This document shows, one piece after another, positions 7,803 through 14,986 of a stretch of DNA of 45,243 nucleotides. Positions within the stretch are counted from its first letter, which is position 1; each line of letters begins with the position of its first letter. This DNA is from Oscillospiraceae bacterium. Its GTDB lineage: Bacteria; Bacillota; Clostridia; Oscillospirales; Oscillospiraceae. Both the position numbers and the translations under genes were made by a program. The stretch spans positions 1-45,243 of the forward strand of contig JAFQNL010000021.1 in NCBI GenBank assembly GCA_017395935.1, written 5' to 3'. Under the pieces are notes generated by a model. It ran no database searches. It was not told where the DNA came from and saw only the letters and a list, made by a program, of their open reading frames with translations.

Positions 7803-8342
7803 TCACACGTCCTTGTTAAAATTCTTCTTGACGCCGGAGACTACGTCAGAGACAACGTCGGAGGCCTTGTCGTTGATTTTCTCCATGGCGTCGTTGACTT
7901 CCTTCCGGTTCAGGTCGGGCCCGGCCATCCGGTAGCGCCAGCCCAGAAAATAGCCCAGAATCAGCAGCGCCGGTACCATCCAGAAGGCAATGACCAGCAG
8001 GACGATACACACGCCTACCGGCACCTGAAACTCTCGGCCCGACTCACGGTGATAGGCTTCCAGCCGGTTATCAACCAGAAAGCTCTTGATCCGGCCTCCC
8101 CAGTCGTTCTCCTCTTCCTTTTCCTCGGGAACAGGATCGCTCTGGTCGGTCGTGCCCTGCTCCGGCCGGGTCGTATAGGCCCCGGCCCCGGCGTCGGTGA
8201 TCTTTCCCATCTTTTCCAGCCAGAGCAGCGCCTCCAGCAGATCTCCGTCCGCCTGCTCCAGGGCCAGCTTAGCGTCGTAGAAGGAGACGTCGGCATATTC
8301 CTTCAGCTTGGCCACCTGCTCCAGTGTAATCTCTTTTTTCAT
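7803..8342 (-). CDS. UBA/TS-N and DUF4342 domain membrane protein
   Basis: A 179-residue protein; the start is the ATG behind GGGAGG, 9 bases away, not the longer open frame upstream. Residues 1-45 (EITLEQVAKLKEYADVSFYD) look like the UBA/TS-N helix bundle of elongation factor Ts, where it binds a partner protein. An acidic linker (EEKEEEN) follows, then a DUF4342-like segment (RIKSFLVDNRLEAYHRESGR) and one or two membrane segments around residues 120-145. The tail is basic and amphipathic (NDKASDVVSDVVSGVKKNF). It is the first gene of the two-component operon, which suggests it modulates or is modulated by that system. The biochemical role is unknown. Confidence 0.8.
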   Translation of the reverse strand: MKKEITLEQVAKLKEYADVSFYDAKLALEQADGDLLEALLWLEKMGKITDAGAGAYTTRPEQGTTDQSDPVPEEKEEENDWGGRIKSFLVDNRLEAYHRESGREFQVPVGVCIVLLVIAFWMVPALLILGYFLGWRYRMAGPDLNRKEVNDAMEKINDKASDVVSDVVSGVKKNFNKDV

Positions 8343-8476
8343 ATGCAGTATCCTCCCGGTCACGGTTTGTCTTACTGACAGTATAACGCAAACAGATAAA
8401 AGGCGCATGGGTTTTGGCTTAAATTTTGATTAAAGCTGGCGCCTGTGCTGTTATCCGTCCCTTTTCCGGAGAAAAG

Positions 8477-8504
8477 CCCCCTGACTCCCGTGGGGAGCAG
8501 GGGG
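8477..8504 (-). terminator. Terminator of the ECF S-component gene
   Basis: CCCCCTG (8477-8483) pairs with CAGGGGG (8498-8504), with a second stem CTCCC/GGGAG inside. On the minus strand it is followed by CTTTTC. It lies 48 bases past the S-component stop. Confidence 0.75.
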
Positions 8505-8551
8505 TCAGATTTCTCTGTTCAGGTCGTAACCGCTTCCGGCGGCGGAGGCGC

Positions 8552-9088
8552 TCAGTCCCGGCTGATGGCGCCGGTCTTTTCCAGCGCCATGACGATAATG
8601 GGAATCAGCAGCAGCTGGAGCAGGATACCGGGGATGGCGGTGGTAAAGGCGCCGGCCATGAAGGCCGCCCATGTAAAGGCTTCGCCGGCCACGCCGGAGA
8701 GCACCACCCGGACCAGGCCCCAGACCACCCGGCCCACAGCCATGGCGATCAGCAGGGAGAGGTAGATATTTCCTCTCGACTTGGGCAGCTTCCGGTAGAG
8801 CAGGCCGGAAACCAAGCCGTAAGCGGCCAGCTCAAAGGCCATGGCGACTCCCATGGGGAAGATGGGGGGCATACCGAAGAGGGCAAACCGGAGCAGCGGG
8901 GCTACATAGCCTACAGCAGCCGCCCACCAGGGTCCGCAGATATAGCCGGCCAGCAGCACAGGCAGATGCATGGGACAGAGGGCGTTGCCGATCTGAGGGA
9001 TCTGGCCGGTCAAAAAGGGCAGCAGCAGGCACAGCGCCAGACTCAGAGCGGCAGCGGTCAGGTTTTTGATGTGTTTGGAACGAATCAT
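8552..9088 (-). CDS. ECF transporter S component, substrate unknown
   Basis: A 178-residue membrane protein with about six hydrophobic segments. It is recognised by MHLPVLLAGYICGPWWAAAVGY near residues 38-60, the conserved loop and helix of substrate-binding S components that dock with a shared EcfA-A'-T energising module. SRGNIYLSLLIAMAVGRVVW in the second half fits the same family. No EcfA or EcfT gene is in the window, consistent with a group II transporter. No recognisable riboswitch lies in the 107-bp upstream gap, so the vitamin or cofactor carried cannot be named. It lies downstream of DUF3842 on the same strand and may be cotranscribed. Confidence 0.8.
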   Translation of the reverse strand: MIRSKHIKNLTAAALSLALCLLLPFLTGQIPQIGNALCPMHLPVLLAGYICGPWWAAAVGYVAPLLRFALFGMPPIFPMGVAMAFELAAYGLVSGLLYRKLPKSRGNIYLSLLIAMAVGRVVWGLVRVVLSGVAGEAFTWAAFMAGAFTTAIPGILLQLLLIPIIVMALEKTGAISRD

Positions 9089-9195
9089 AGGTATTCAGTC
9101 TCCCTTTCAATTTCTGCCGTCTTGGACGGTATGTGTGCCTTGGGGCACCATTGAACAGGAGAGTCGATATCCGGCTTGGCCGGAGGAACTGCCGG

Positions 9196-9600
9196 TCAGA
9201 GCAGCTGAGCCAGCAGATCCACTGCCTCGTCAATGATTTTGGACAGGGGAAGGGACTGGGTCCCCACAACGATATGGTTGCAAAGGTTCACCGGCAGGAG
9301 CAGTTTGGTCGCCTCGCTCTGCCCCAACGCCACAGCCATGGCCGGAGAGATCTCTCCCATCATGGCATCGGCAGCCAGCAGACCAATCGGACCTACAATC
9401 ACGTCGGCCCGGCGGGCGGCTACCAGCACCGCGTTCTCCCCCGTAGCGCCGGAGGCGGCCCCTGCTTTGAGCATGGCCGAGGTGGCAATGGCATTGGTTC
9501 CGACAGCAATCAGCTGGCAGGAGAGCCCGGCCTTGACCGTTTTTTCCACAAAGAGCTGACCGATCCGGCCGCTTTGTCCGTCGATGACATATACCTTCAT
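9196..9600 (-). CDS. DUF3842 family protein
   Basis: A 134-residue cytoplasmic protein. The N-terminus MKVYVIDGQSGRIGQL resembles a nucleotide-binding glycine-rich strand-loop of a Rossmann-like fold. LIAVGTNAIATSAMLKAG and GPIGLLAADAMMGEISPAMA look like further conserved loops. The ATG follows GAGGAGGG. DUF3842 proteins are widespread in Clostridia and none has a role known to me. The ECF S component follows 107 bases downstream on the same strand, hinting at a link with cofactor supply. Function is unknown. Confidence 0.85.
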   Translation of the reverse strand: MKVYVIDGQSGRIGQLFVEKTVKAGLSCQLIAVGTNAIATSAMLKAGAASGATGENAVLVAARRADVIVGPIGLLAADAMMGEISPAMAVALGQSEATKLLLPVNLCNHIVVGTQSLPLSKIIDEAVDLLAQLL

Positions 9601-9645
9601 GACTGGGTCCCTCCTCTGGCGCTTTGGCGTACTTCACAGTCTAAA

Positions 9646-9674
9646 ATTATAGCAAAACCAGCCCCTCCGCGCAA
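9646..9674 (-). promoter_or_regulatory. Promoter of the DUF3842 gene
   Basis: On the minus strand: TTGCGC (9674-9669), a 17-bp spacer and TATAAT (9651-9646), about 45 bases before the start codon. Confidence 0.65.
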
Positions 9675-9718
9675 GGGGGGAGGGGGGTTGGAAAATCCCT
9701 TCCCCCCTCTTTCCGGAC

Positions 9719-9748
9719 AAAAACCGCCGCCCGGCCGGGCGGCGGTTT
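9719..9748 (-). terminator. Terminator of the NfeD/SPFH operon
   Basis: An uninterrupted GC palindrome (AACCGCCGCCCGG and its complement) is followed on the minus strand by TTTTT. It lies 14 bases past the SPFH stop. Confidence 0.85.
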
Positions 9749-9761
9749 GAACGAACAGGTT

Positions 9762-10664
9762 TTACGCCTGAGGTTCGCCGGAGGCGGCCACAGTGCGCAG
9801 TCCCTCGGCCAGACCAGCGATGGACTGGATCTCGGAGGGGATAATAATCTTGGTGGCCTTGCCGTCAGCGGCGGCAGCAAAGGCTTCCAGACTCTTGAGC
9901 TTGATAATACCTTCGGTGGGAGCAGCCTCGTTGAGCAGGCGAATGGCCTCTGCCTGAGCCCGCTGAATCTTCAGAACGGCCTCTGCCTCAGCCTCAGCCT
10001 CCAGCAGCTTGGCCTCCTTGGCGGCCTCTGCCTGAAGGATGAGCGCCTGACGCTCGCCCTCGGCCACCAGAATCTGGCTCTGCTTCTTGCCCTCTGCCTG
10101 AAGGATGGACTCGCGGCGCTCACGCTCAGCCTTCATCTGGCGCTCCATGGCGTCCTGAATTTCCTTGGGAGGCAGAATATTCTTCAGCTCCACCCGGTTG
10201 ACCTTGATGCCCCAGGGATCGGTGGCCTCGTCCAGAATAGCCCGCATCTTGGCGTTGATAATATCACGGCTGGTCAGCGACTGGTCCAGTTCCAGCTCGC
10301 CGATAATATTACGCAGGGTGGTGGCCGTCAGATTCTCAATGGCGGGCATGGGATGCTCCACGCCGTAGGCATAGAGTTTGGGGTCGGTAATCTGGAAGAA
10401 GAGGACGGTGTCAATCTGAATGGTGACGTTGTCCTTGGTGATCACAGGCTGGGGAGGGAAGTCGGCAATCTGCTCCTTCAGAGAGACCGCCTTGGCCACC
10501 CGCTCGATGAAGGGGAGTTTGAAGTGGATACCGACACCCCAGACATCATGGAAAGCGCCCAGACGCTCGATAACATAGGCCCGGGACTGGCGGACAACAA
10601 CGATGTTCTTGGCCAGCACCAGCAGAACCAGAACAACCAGAACAATGATGGGGATAAATTCCAT
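9762..10664 (-). CDS. SPFH/band 7 (stomatin-like) membrane protein
   Basis: A 300-residue protein anchored by an N-terminal membrane segment (residues 3-22, IPIIVLVVLVLLVLAKNIVV). The SPFH domain spans about 25-200, with SRAYVIERLGAF, DNVTIQIDTVLFFQITDP and NRVELKNILPPKEIQDAM. A long Ala/Glu-rich coiled coil follows (about 190-260, with repeated EAEA and QAE). A C-terminal segment (GLRTVAASGEPQA) ends it. Such proteins oligomerise into membrane cages that scaffold proteases and microdomains. The NfeD gene lies 26 bases upstream, the usual partner whose OB domain binds stomatins. Family and pairing are secure; the client process is unknown. Confidence 0.93.
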   Translation of the reverse strand: MEFIPIIVLVVLVLLVLAKNIVVVRQSRAYVIERLGAFHDVWGVGIHFKLPFIERVAKAVSLKEQIADFPPQPVITKDNVTIQIDTVLFFQITDPKLYAYGVEHPMPAIENLTATTLRNIIGELELDQSLTSRDIINAKMRAILDEATDPWGIKVNRVELKNILPPKEIQDAMERQMKAERERRESILQAEGKKQSQILVAEGERQALILQAEAAKEAKLLEAEAEAEAVLKIQRAQAEAIRLLNEAAPTEGIIKLKSLEAFAAAADGKATKIIIPSEIQSIAGLAEGLRTVAASGEPQA

Positions 10665-10690
10665 ATTATTTGCTCCTTTCTCTTTTCCCC

Positions 10691-11125
10691 TCAGGGACGG
10701 GGAGAGACATATACCTTAACGCCTTCAATGCTCTGGATCACCACGACGGCACCCTTGGAGATATTCTCCTCTCCGACGCTACGGGCGGCCCATTCCTGGC
10801 CCATAACCTTGATCCGGCCGCGGTTTTCCAGATTACAGATTTCCTCCAGCACCACCGCCTCCTTGCCCACAATCCGGTCGGCGTTGGTGGGCTGATGGTC
10901 CTTTTTGGAGAAGTAGCGGGCAGCGATCGGCCGCAGAGCCAGCAGCGTCAGCAGAGACACGATCAGGAAGATCCAGATCTGAGTCCAGATGCCCTTGATG
11001 AAAAAGCTGGCAATCATACTCGCCAGGGCGCCCAGGGCAAACCAGATCGAGGTAAGACCCACAGTCGCCCCCTCTGCCACTGCAAAGGCGACCACCAGAA
11101 GGGCCCAGATTAAAGTCACACTCAC
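10691..11125 (-). CDS. NfeD family protein (short form)
   Basis: A 144-residue protein beginning with GTG, with GGTGAT five bases upstream. Three membrane segments lie roughly at residues 4-22, 27-45 and 48-66 (IWTQIWIFLIVSLLTLLAL). After a cytosolic KKDHQPTNADRIVG linker comes a small OB-fold domain (about 85-143), with GKEAVVLEEICNLENRGRI and VMGQEWAARS. This is the short NfeD type, without the protease domain, that accompanies stomatin-like proteins. It is the first gene of a two-gene operon with the SPFH gene. Confidence 0.92.
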   Translation of the reverse strand: MSVTLIWALLVVAFAVAEGATVGLTSIWFALGALASMIASFFIKGIWTQIWIFLIVSLLTLLALRPIAARYFSKKDHQPTNADRIVGKEAVVLEEICNLENRGRIKVMGQEWAARSVGEENISKGAVVVIQSIEGVKVYVSPRP

Positions 11126-11157
11126 AGCATATCACCAACTTTCTTCAGGATGGAAAA

Positions 11158-11186
11158 ATGATATCATATCAAAAAAGATTTGTAAA
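11158..11186 (-). promoter_or_regulatory. Promoter of the NfeD/SPFH operon
   Basis: Minus strand: TTTACA (11186-11181), a 17-bp spacer and TATCAT (11163-11158), about 33 bases before the GTG start. Confidence 0.65.
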
Positions 11187-11212
11187 CGACCTTTCTGAAT
11201 TGTCAGAATTAT

Positions 11213-11713
11213 TCACAGTCCCTGTTTCCGGGCCCGGACCAGCTCAATGGCCTCCTTGCCGGTCATGTGCTCTACCAGAATTTCCACCACGCAGACCGGT
11301 TTCCACTCCCGGTCAATGGCCTGATGGTGGCTGTCCATGGTCATGTCAGGAGAGTATTTTTCAGCCAGCTTGAGCAGGGCAGCCCGCTTTTCTCCGTCGT
11401 CGGTGAGCACCCGGGCTCTGCCGAAGGCGATCGCGCTGCGGAAATGGGTGGTATAGGTCTCCTGAATGACCCGGTCCTGATCTACGACGCAGAAGGAGAC
11501 CTTATCGCAGGCCCGGATGGCGTCCAGCTTATGGCCGGTCTTTGCCCCGTGAAACCAGATTTTTCCCTCCTCATAGACATAGCTGATGGGCACGGCATAA
11601 GGATAGCCCTCGTCTCCGGCCACCGCCAGAACACCGTTGCTGCCGGATTTCAGGACGGCCTCTGTCTCCTCCCGGGAGAGAAGCTGGGGATAGCGGCGCA
11701 TGGAACGAAACAT
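11213..11713 (-). CDS. Pyridoxamine 5'-phosphate oxidase family (NimA-like) flavoprotein
   Basis: A 166-residue FMN-binding split-barrel protein. The N-terminus MFRSMRRYPQLLSREE and the block GVLAVAGDEGYPYAVPISYVYE match the NimA-related branch. GKIWFHGAKTGHKLDAIRA holds the usual flavin-binding His/Gly segment. TTHFRSAIAFGRARVLTDDGEKRAALLKLAEKY-type text fills the second half, as in family members of about 155-170 residues. Some NimA proteins reduce 5-nitroimidazoles; most members have no proven substrate, so resistance should not be assumed. It has its own promoter and AAAGGAGGAGG Shine-Dalgarno. Confidence 0.9.
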   Translation of the reverse strand: MFRSMRRYPQLLSREETEAVLKSGSNGVLAVAGDEGYPYAVPISYVYEEGKIWFHGAKTGHKLDAIRACDKVSFCVVDQDRVIQETYTTHFRSAIAFGRARVLTDDGEKRAALLKLAEKYSPDMTMDSHHQAIDREWKPVCVVEILVEHMTGKEAIELVRARKQGL

Positions 11714-11744
11714 AGCAAAGTTCCTCCTCCTTTATTTTTCCTCA

Positions 11745-11773
11745 ATTATAGGTCACTCTGCCCCCCAATGCAA
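11745..11773 (-). promoter_or_regulatory. Promoter of the NimA-like gene
   Basis: Minus strand: TTGCAT (11773-11768), a 17-bp spacer and TATAAT (11750-11745). Confidence 0.7.
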
Positions 11774-11828
11774 GAACAACCTGCGTCCCCTCCCCTGCGG
11801 CCGCGTCGGAGGCGCATGAAAAAACCCT

Positions 11829-11857
11829 TTGACAAAGCGGGAGATCTGTGGTATCCT
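11829..11857 (+). promoter_or_regulatory. Strong promoter of the Cys-rich peptide gene
   Basis: TTGACA (11829-11834), a 17-bp spacer and TATCCT (11852-11857). The predicted transcription start falls at the beginning of the palindrome at 11864. Confidence 0.8.
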
Positions 11858-11863
11858 GTCTAT

Positions 11864-11879
11864 GTTAGATATAACTAAC
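11864..11879. promoter_or_regulatory. Palindromic operator GTTAGATATAACTAAC
   Basis: A 16-bp near-perfect palindrome (arms GTTAG and CTAAC around an AT core) just downstream of the -10 box, where a bound repressor would block initiation. GTTAG/CTAAC arms recall DtxR/IdeR-type boxes for iron- or manganese-dependent repressors. That assignment is inference from the sequence and from the cysteine-rich product. Confidence 0.55.
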
Positions 11880-11904
11880 TTTAACGAGAAAGGCGGTAGA
11901 TTGT

Positions 11905-12081
11905 ATGGGTCTGAATGGACTGCTGGCTATCGTCCTGCTCCTGCTCCTGTTTGTTCTGGCCGGCGTCTATCTCTGCTGGGCCCAGAAGCAGGACCCCAGC
12001 CGTGACCCCCAGCGGGCAAAGAGGCCGGGCGGCAAATGCAGGGGCAGCTGCCAGAGCTGCGGCGGACGGTGCGGAAGCTGA
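11905..12081 (+). CDS. Small Cys-rich membrane peptide, FeoB-associated type
   Basis: A 58-residue protein behind AAAGGCGGT. Residues 5-24 form one hydrophobic helix (GLLAIVLLLLLFVLAGVYLC). A short polar, basic linker follows (QKQDPSRDPQRAKRP), then a cysteine cluster CRGSCQSCGGRC with spacing Cx3Cx2Cx3C. This plan resembles the FeoB-associated Cys-rich membrane proteins that accompany ferrous-iron transporters, but no feoA or feoB is present here. It is monocistronic, with a strong promoter, an operator and its own terminator. A role in handling a metal ion at the membrane is inferred; the cluster could also simply bind zinc or an Fe-S centre. Confidence 0.75.
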   Translation: MGLNGLLAIVLLLLLFVLAGVYLCWAQKQDPSRDPQRAKRPGGKCRGSCQSCGGRCGS

Positions 12082-12093
12082 ATAGAATAAAGG

Positions 12094-12122
12094 AACAGGG
12101 CAGGTTATCCTGTCCTGTTTTT
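12094..12122 (+). terminator. Terminator of the Cys-rich peptide gene
   Basis: AACAGGGCAGG (12094-12104) pairs with CCTGTCCTGTT (12109-12119), one G-T pair, loop TTAT, followed by TTTTT. Confidence 0.9.
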
Positions 12123-12126
12123 CTCT

Positions 12127-12154
12127 TTGCCTTTTTCTACTTGTGTGCTATACT
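12127..12154 (+). promoter_or_regulatory. Promoter of the first ABC-F operon
   Basis: TTGCCT (12127-12132), a 16-bp spacer and TATACT (12149-12154), about 80 bases before the ABC-F start codon. Confidence 0.6.
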
Positions 12155-12234
12155 ATAATTGGAAGAAAAGGGCTTGCTTTTTGCCCTTTTGGAATAGAAA
12201 ACGAAACACAAGGACCATTGAGAAGGAGAATCCC

Positions 12235-13833
12235 ATGATCACTGTTACCGACCTGAGCCTCCAGTACACCGGACAGAGCCTGTTCAAGGATGTAGACCTG
12301 CAGTTCGTTAAGGGCAACTGCTACGGCATTATCGGTGCCAACGGCGCGGGCAAGTCCACCTTTCTGAAGATCCTCTCCGGCCAGCTGGAGCCTACCAGCG
12401 GCGAGATTTCCATCCTGCCCAATACCCGGATGTCCATCCTGAAGCAGGATCAGAACGCCTACGACGCCTACAACGTGATGGACACGGTCATTATGGGCAA
12501 TCAGCGGCTGTATGATATCGGCCAGCAGAAGGACGCCCTCTACGCCAAAGAGGAGATGACCGACGAGGACGGCATGCTGGCCTGCGAGCTGGAGGCTGAG
12601 TACGCCGATCTGGGTGGCTGGGAGGCCGAGAGCGACGCCAGCCGGATTCTTCAGGGTCTTGGAATCGGCACCGAGTACCACTACAGCGACATGGCCACGC
12701 TGGACGCCCGGCTGAAGGTGAAGGTGCTGCTGGCGCAGGCCCTCTTCGGCAATCCCGATATCCTGATGATGGACGAGCCCACCAACAACCTGGATATTGA
12801 CGCGGTGAACTGGCTGGAGGACTTCCTGCTGGATTTCGAGGGCACAGTCATCGTCGTCAGCCATGACCGCCACTTCCTGAATACCGTCTGCACCCATATT
12901 GTGGATATCGACTACAATAAAATCAAGATGTATGTGGGCAACTACGACTTCTGGTACGAATCCTCCCAGCTGGTCCAGCAGCTGGTTAAGAACCAGAACA
13001 AGCGTAACGAGGAGAAGATCCGGGAGCTGCAGGACTTTATCTCCCGCTTCTCGGCCAACAAGTCCAAGAGCAAGCAGGCGACCGCCCGCCGGAAGCTGCT
13101 GGACAAGCTGACGCTGGCCGAGATCCCCGCCTCCTCCCGCCGGTATCCCTTCGTGGGCTTCTCCCCTGACCGGGAGGTGGGCAAGGATATCCTCTTTGTC
13201 ACCGACGTGAGCAAGACCATTGACGGTGTCAAGGTGCTGGACAAGGTCTCCTTTATCGTTGAGCACGGGGACAAGATTGCCTTCGTCGGCGACAACGAGA
13301 ACGCCCATACCGCCCTGTTCAAGATTCTGGCCGGCGAGATGGAGCCGGATGAGGGCACGGTCAAGTGGGGTCAGACCGCTACCCACTCCTATTTCCCCAA
13401 AGACAACAACGCCTACTTTGACGGCTGCGACGACGATCTGGTTCAGTGGCTGCGCCAGTTCTCCCGGGATCCTCAGGAGCAGTATCTCCGGGGCTTCTTG
13501 GGCCGGATGCTCTTCTCGGGTGACGAGGTGAACAAGCCGGTAAAGGTCCTCTCCGGCGGCGAGAAGGTTCGGTGTATGCTCTCCCGGATGATGCTGTCAG
13601 GAGCCAATGTGCTTATGCTGGATCAGCCCACCAACCATCTGGATCTGGAGTCCATCGCCGCGCTGAACAAGGGTCTGGAGGCGGTCAATTGCAATATCCT
13701 GCTGGCCTCCCATGACCACCAGCTCATTGAGACCGTCTGCAACCGGGTCTTTGACTTTACCAACGATGGCAAACTCATTGACCGGAAGATGAGCTATGAC
13801 GACTATCTGGCCAGCCAGGTGAAGAAGAGCTGA
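12235..13833 (+). CDS. ABC-F ATPase (YbiT/YkpA-like) with one degenerate ATP site
   Basis: A 532-residue soluble protein with two ABC domains and no membrane part; ABC-F proteins act on the ribosome. The start is the ATG behind AGAAGGAG. Domain 1 has Walker A GANGAGKST and Walker B LMMDEPTNNLD, but the expected LSGGQ signature is replaced by TLDARLKVKVLL. Domain 2 has an intact LSGGEK signature, but Walker A is GDNENAHT (His for the catalytic Lys) and Walker B ends LMLDQPTN (Gln for the catalytic Glu). ABC sites pair Walker A of one domain with the signature of the other. So site 1 is intact and site 2 has lost its three key parts together. Switch histidines are kept (VVSHDRHF, LASHDHQL). An interdomain linker rich in Lys/Arg (ANKSKSKQATARRKLL) is present. 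A methyltransferase gene follows closely. Confidence 0.93.
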   Translation: MITVTDLSLQYTGQSLFKDVDLQFVKGNCYGIIGANGAGKSTFLKILSGQLEPTSGEISILPNTRMSILKQDQNAYDAYNVMDTVIMGNQRLYDIGQQKDALYAKEEMTDEDGMLACELEAEYADLGGWEAESDASRILQGLGIGTEYHYSDMATLDARLKVKVLLAQALFGNPDILMMDEPTNNLDIDAVNWLEDFLLDFEGTVIVVSHDRHFLNTVCTHIVDIDYNKIKMYVGNYDFWYESSQLVQQLVKNQNKRNEEKIRELQDFISRFSANKSKSKQATARRKLLDKLTLAEIPASSRRYPFVGFSPDREVGKDILFVTDVSKTIDGVKVLDKVSFIVEHGDKIAFVGDNENAHTALFKILAGEMEPDEGTVKWGQTATHSYFPKDNNAYFDGCDDDLVQWLRQFSRDPQEQYLRGFLGRMLFSGDEVNKPVKVLSGGEKVRCMLSRMMLSGANVLMLDQPTNHLDLESIAALNKGLEAVNCNILLASHDHQLIETVCNRVFDFTNDGKLIDRKMSYDDYLASQVKKS

Positions 13834-13847
13834 AGGATGTGAGTGAA

Positions 13848-14969
13848 ATGACCAAGCTTCAATATATGATCCCCTGCCTGCTGGGTCTGGAGTCCATCGT
13901 GGCCGAGGAGCTCCGGCGGCTGGGTCTCTCCGACGTCAGAGCAGAAAACGGCCGGGTCTTCTGTGCCGGTACCATGGCTGACCTTCCCCGAATGAATATC
14001 AATCTTCGCTGCGGCGCCCGGGTACTGCTGGTCCTCGGCAGCTTTAAGGCAGTCAGCTTTGAAGAGCTCTTTCAGGGTGTGCTGTCCATTCCCTGGGAAG
14101 AGATCATTCCCGCCGACGGCGAGTTCCCGGTAAAAGGCTACTCCATCAACTCTCAGCTTCACTCGGTACCCGCCTGCCAGTCTATCGTCAAAAAGGCGCT
14201 CTCCCAGCGTCTGGGCACTGCCTACGGCACCGAATGGCTTCCCGAAACCGGCGACCGGTATCAGGTCCAGTTTTCCATTATGAAGGATCTGGTCCATGTC
14301 TGTCTGGACACCTCCGGTCAGGGCCTGTATAAGCGGGGCTACCGGGCCGTTGGTGTAGAGGCGCCTCTCCGGGAGACGCTGGCGGCGGCGCTGGTGCTGC
14401 TGTCCAAGTATCGGGGTCTGGACCCCTTCTGCGATCCCTTCTGCGGCTCGGGCACCATCTGTATTGAGGCCGCCCTCATTGCCCGGAACCGGGCTCCCGG
14501 TCTGAACCGGAGCTTTGCCGCCCAGAAGTGGAAGCTGGTGGACTCCGGCCTCTGGATGGAGGCGGCAGAGGAGGCCATGGACAAGGAATACGACCGGGTC
14601 TATGATATCTGGGGCGGCGATATTGATCCCAATGCCGTCCGGATCGCTCAGGAGAACGCCGTCAAGGCAGAGGTGGAGGATACTGTCCGCTTCGAGGTGG
14701 CCGATGCCGGCCGGTTCTACGGCCATGAGCCTTATGGCCGGGTGGTAACCAATCCCCCCTACGGCGAGCGGCTGCTGGAAAAGCAGGAGGCTTCCCAGCT
14801 CTACCATACCTTTGGCGCCGCCATGCGACGGCTGCCTGAGGGCTGGCGGGTCAGTATCCTGTCCTCCCATACCGAGTTTGAGGAGGCCTACGGTCAGAAG
14901 GCAAAGAAGAAGCGCAAGCTCTATAACGGTATGCTCAAGTGCGACCTGTTTATGTACGGCAAGGTCTGA
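13848..14969 (+). CDS. THUMP-domain RNA guanine N2-methyltransferase (RlmL/YpsC-like)
   Basis: A 373-residue class I SAM-dependent methyltransferase. The ATG at 13848 is preferred because AAGGA lies about 10 bases upstream; an in-frame GTG at 13839 is too close to it. The N-terminal part (about 1-155) is a ferredoxin-like/THUMP RNA-binding unit (IPCLLGLESIVAEELRRLG). The Rossmann domain shows the SAM motif PFCDPFCGSGTICIEAAL and the catalytic NPPYGERL, the N/D-PP-Y/F motif of base amino-methyltransferases. GGDIDPNAVRIAQENA is the adenosine-ribose loop. Relatives make m2G in 23S rRNA. It is downstream of an ABC-F gene, so the operon may serve ribosome function. The exact nucleotide is not decidable. 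Confidence 0.9.
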   Translation: MTKLQYMIPCLLGLESIVAEELRRLGLSDVRAENGRVFCAGTMADLPRMNINLRCGARVLLVLGSFKAVSFEELFQGVLSIPWEEIIPADGEFPVKGYSINSQLHSVPACQSIVKKALSQRLGTAYGTEWLPETGDRYQVQFSIMKDLVHVCLDTSGQGLYKRGYRAVGVEAPLRETLAAALVLLSKYRGLDPFCDPFCGSGTICIEAALIARNRAPGLNRSFAAQKWKLVDSGLWMEAAEEAMDKEYDRVYDIWGGDIDPNAVRIAQENAVKAEVEDTVRFEVADAGRFYGHEPYGRVVTNPPYGERLLEKQEASQLYHTFGAAMRRLPEGWRVSILSSHTEFEEAYGQKAKKKRKLYNGMLKCDLFMYGKV

Positions 14970-14986
14970 GAAAGGAGAGGACGTCT

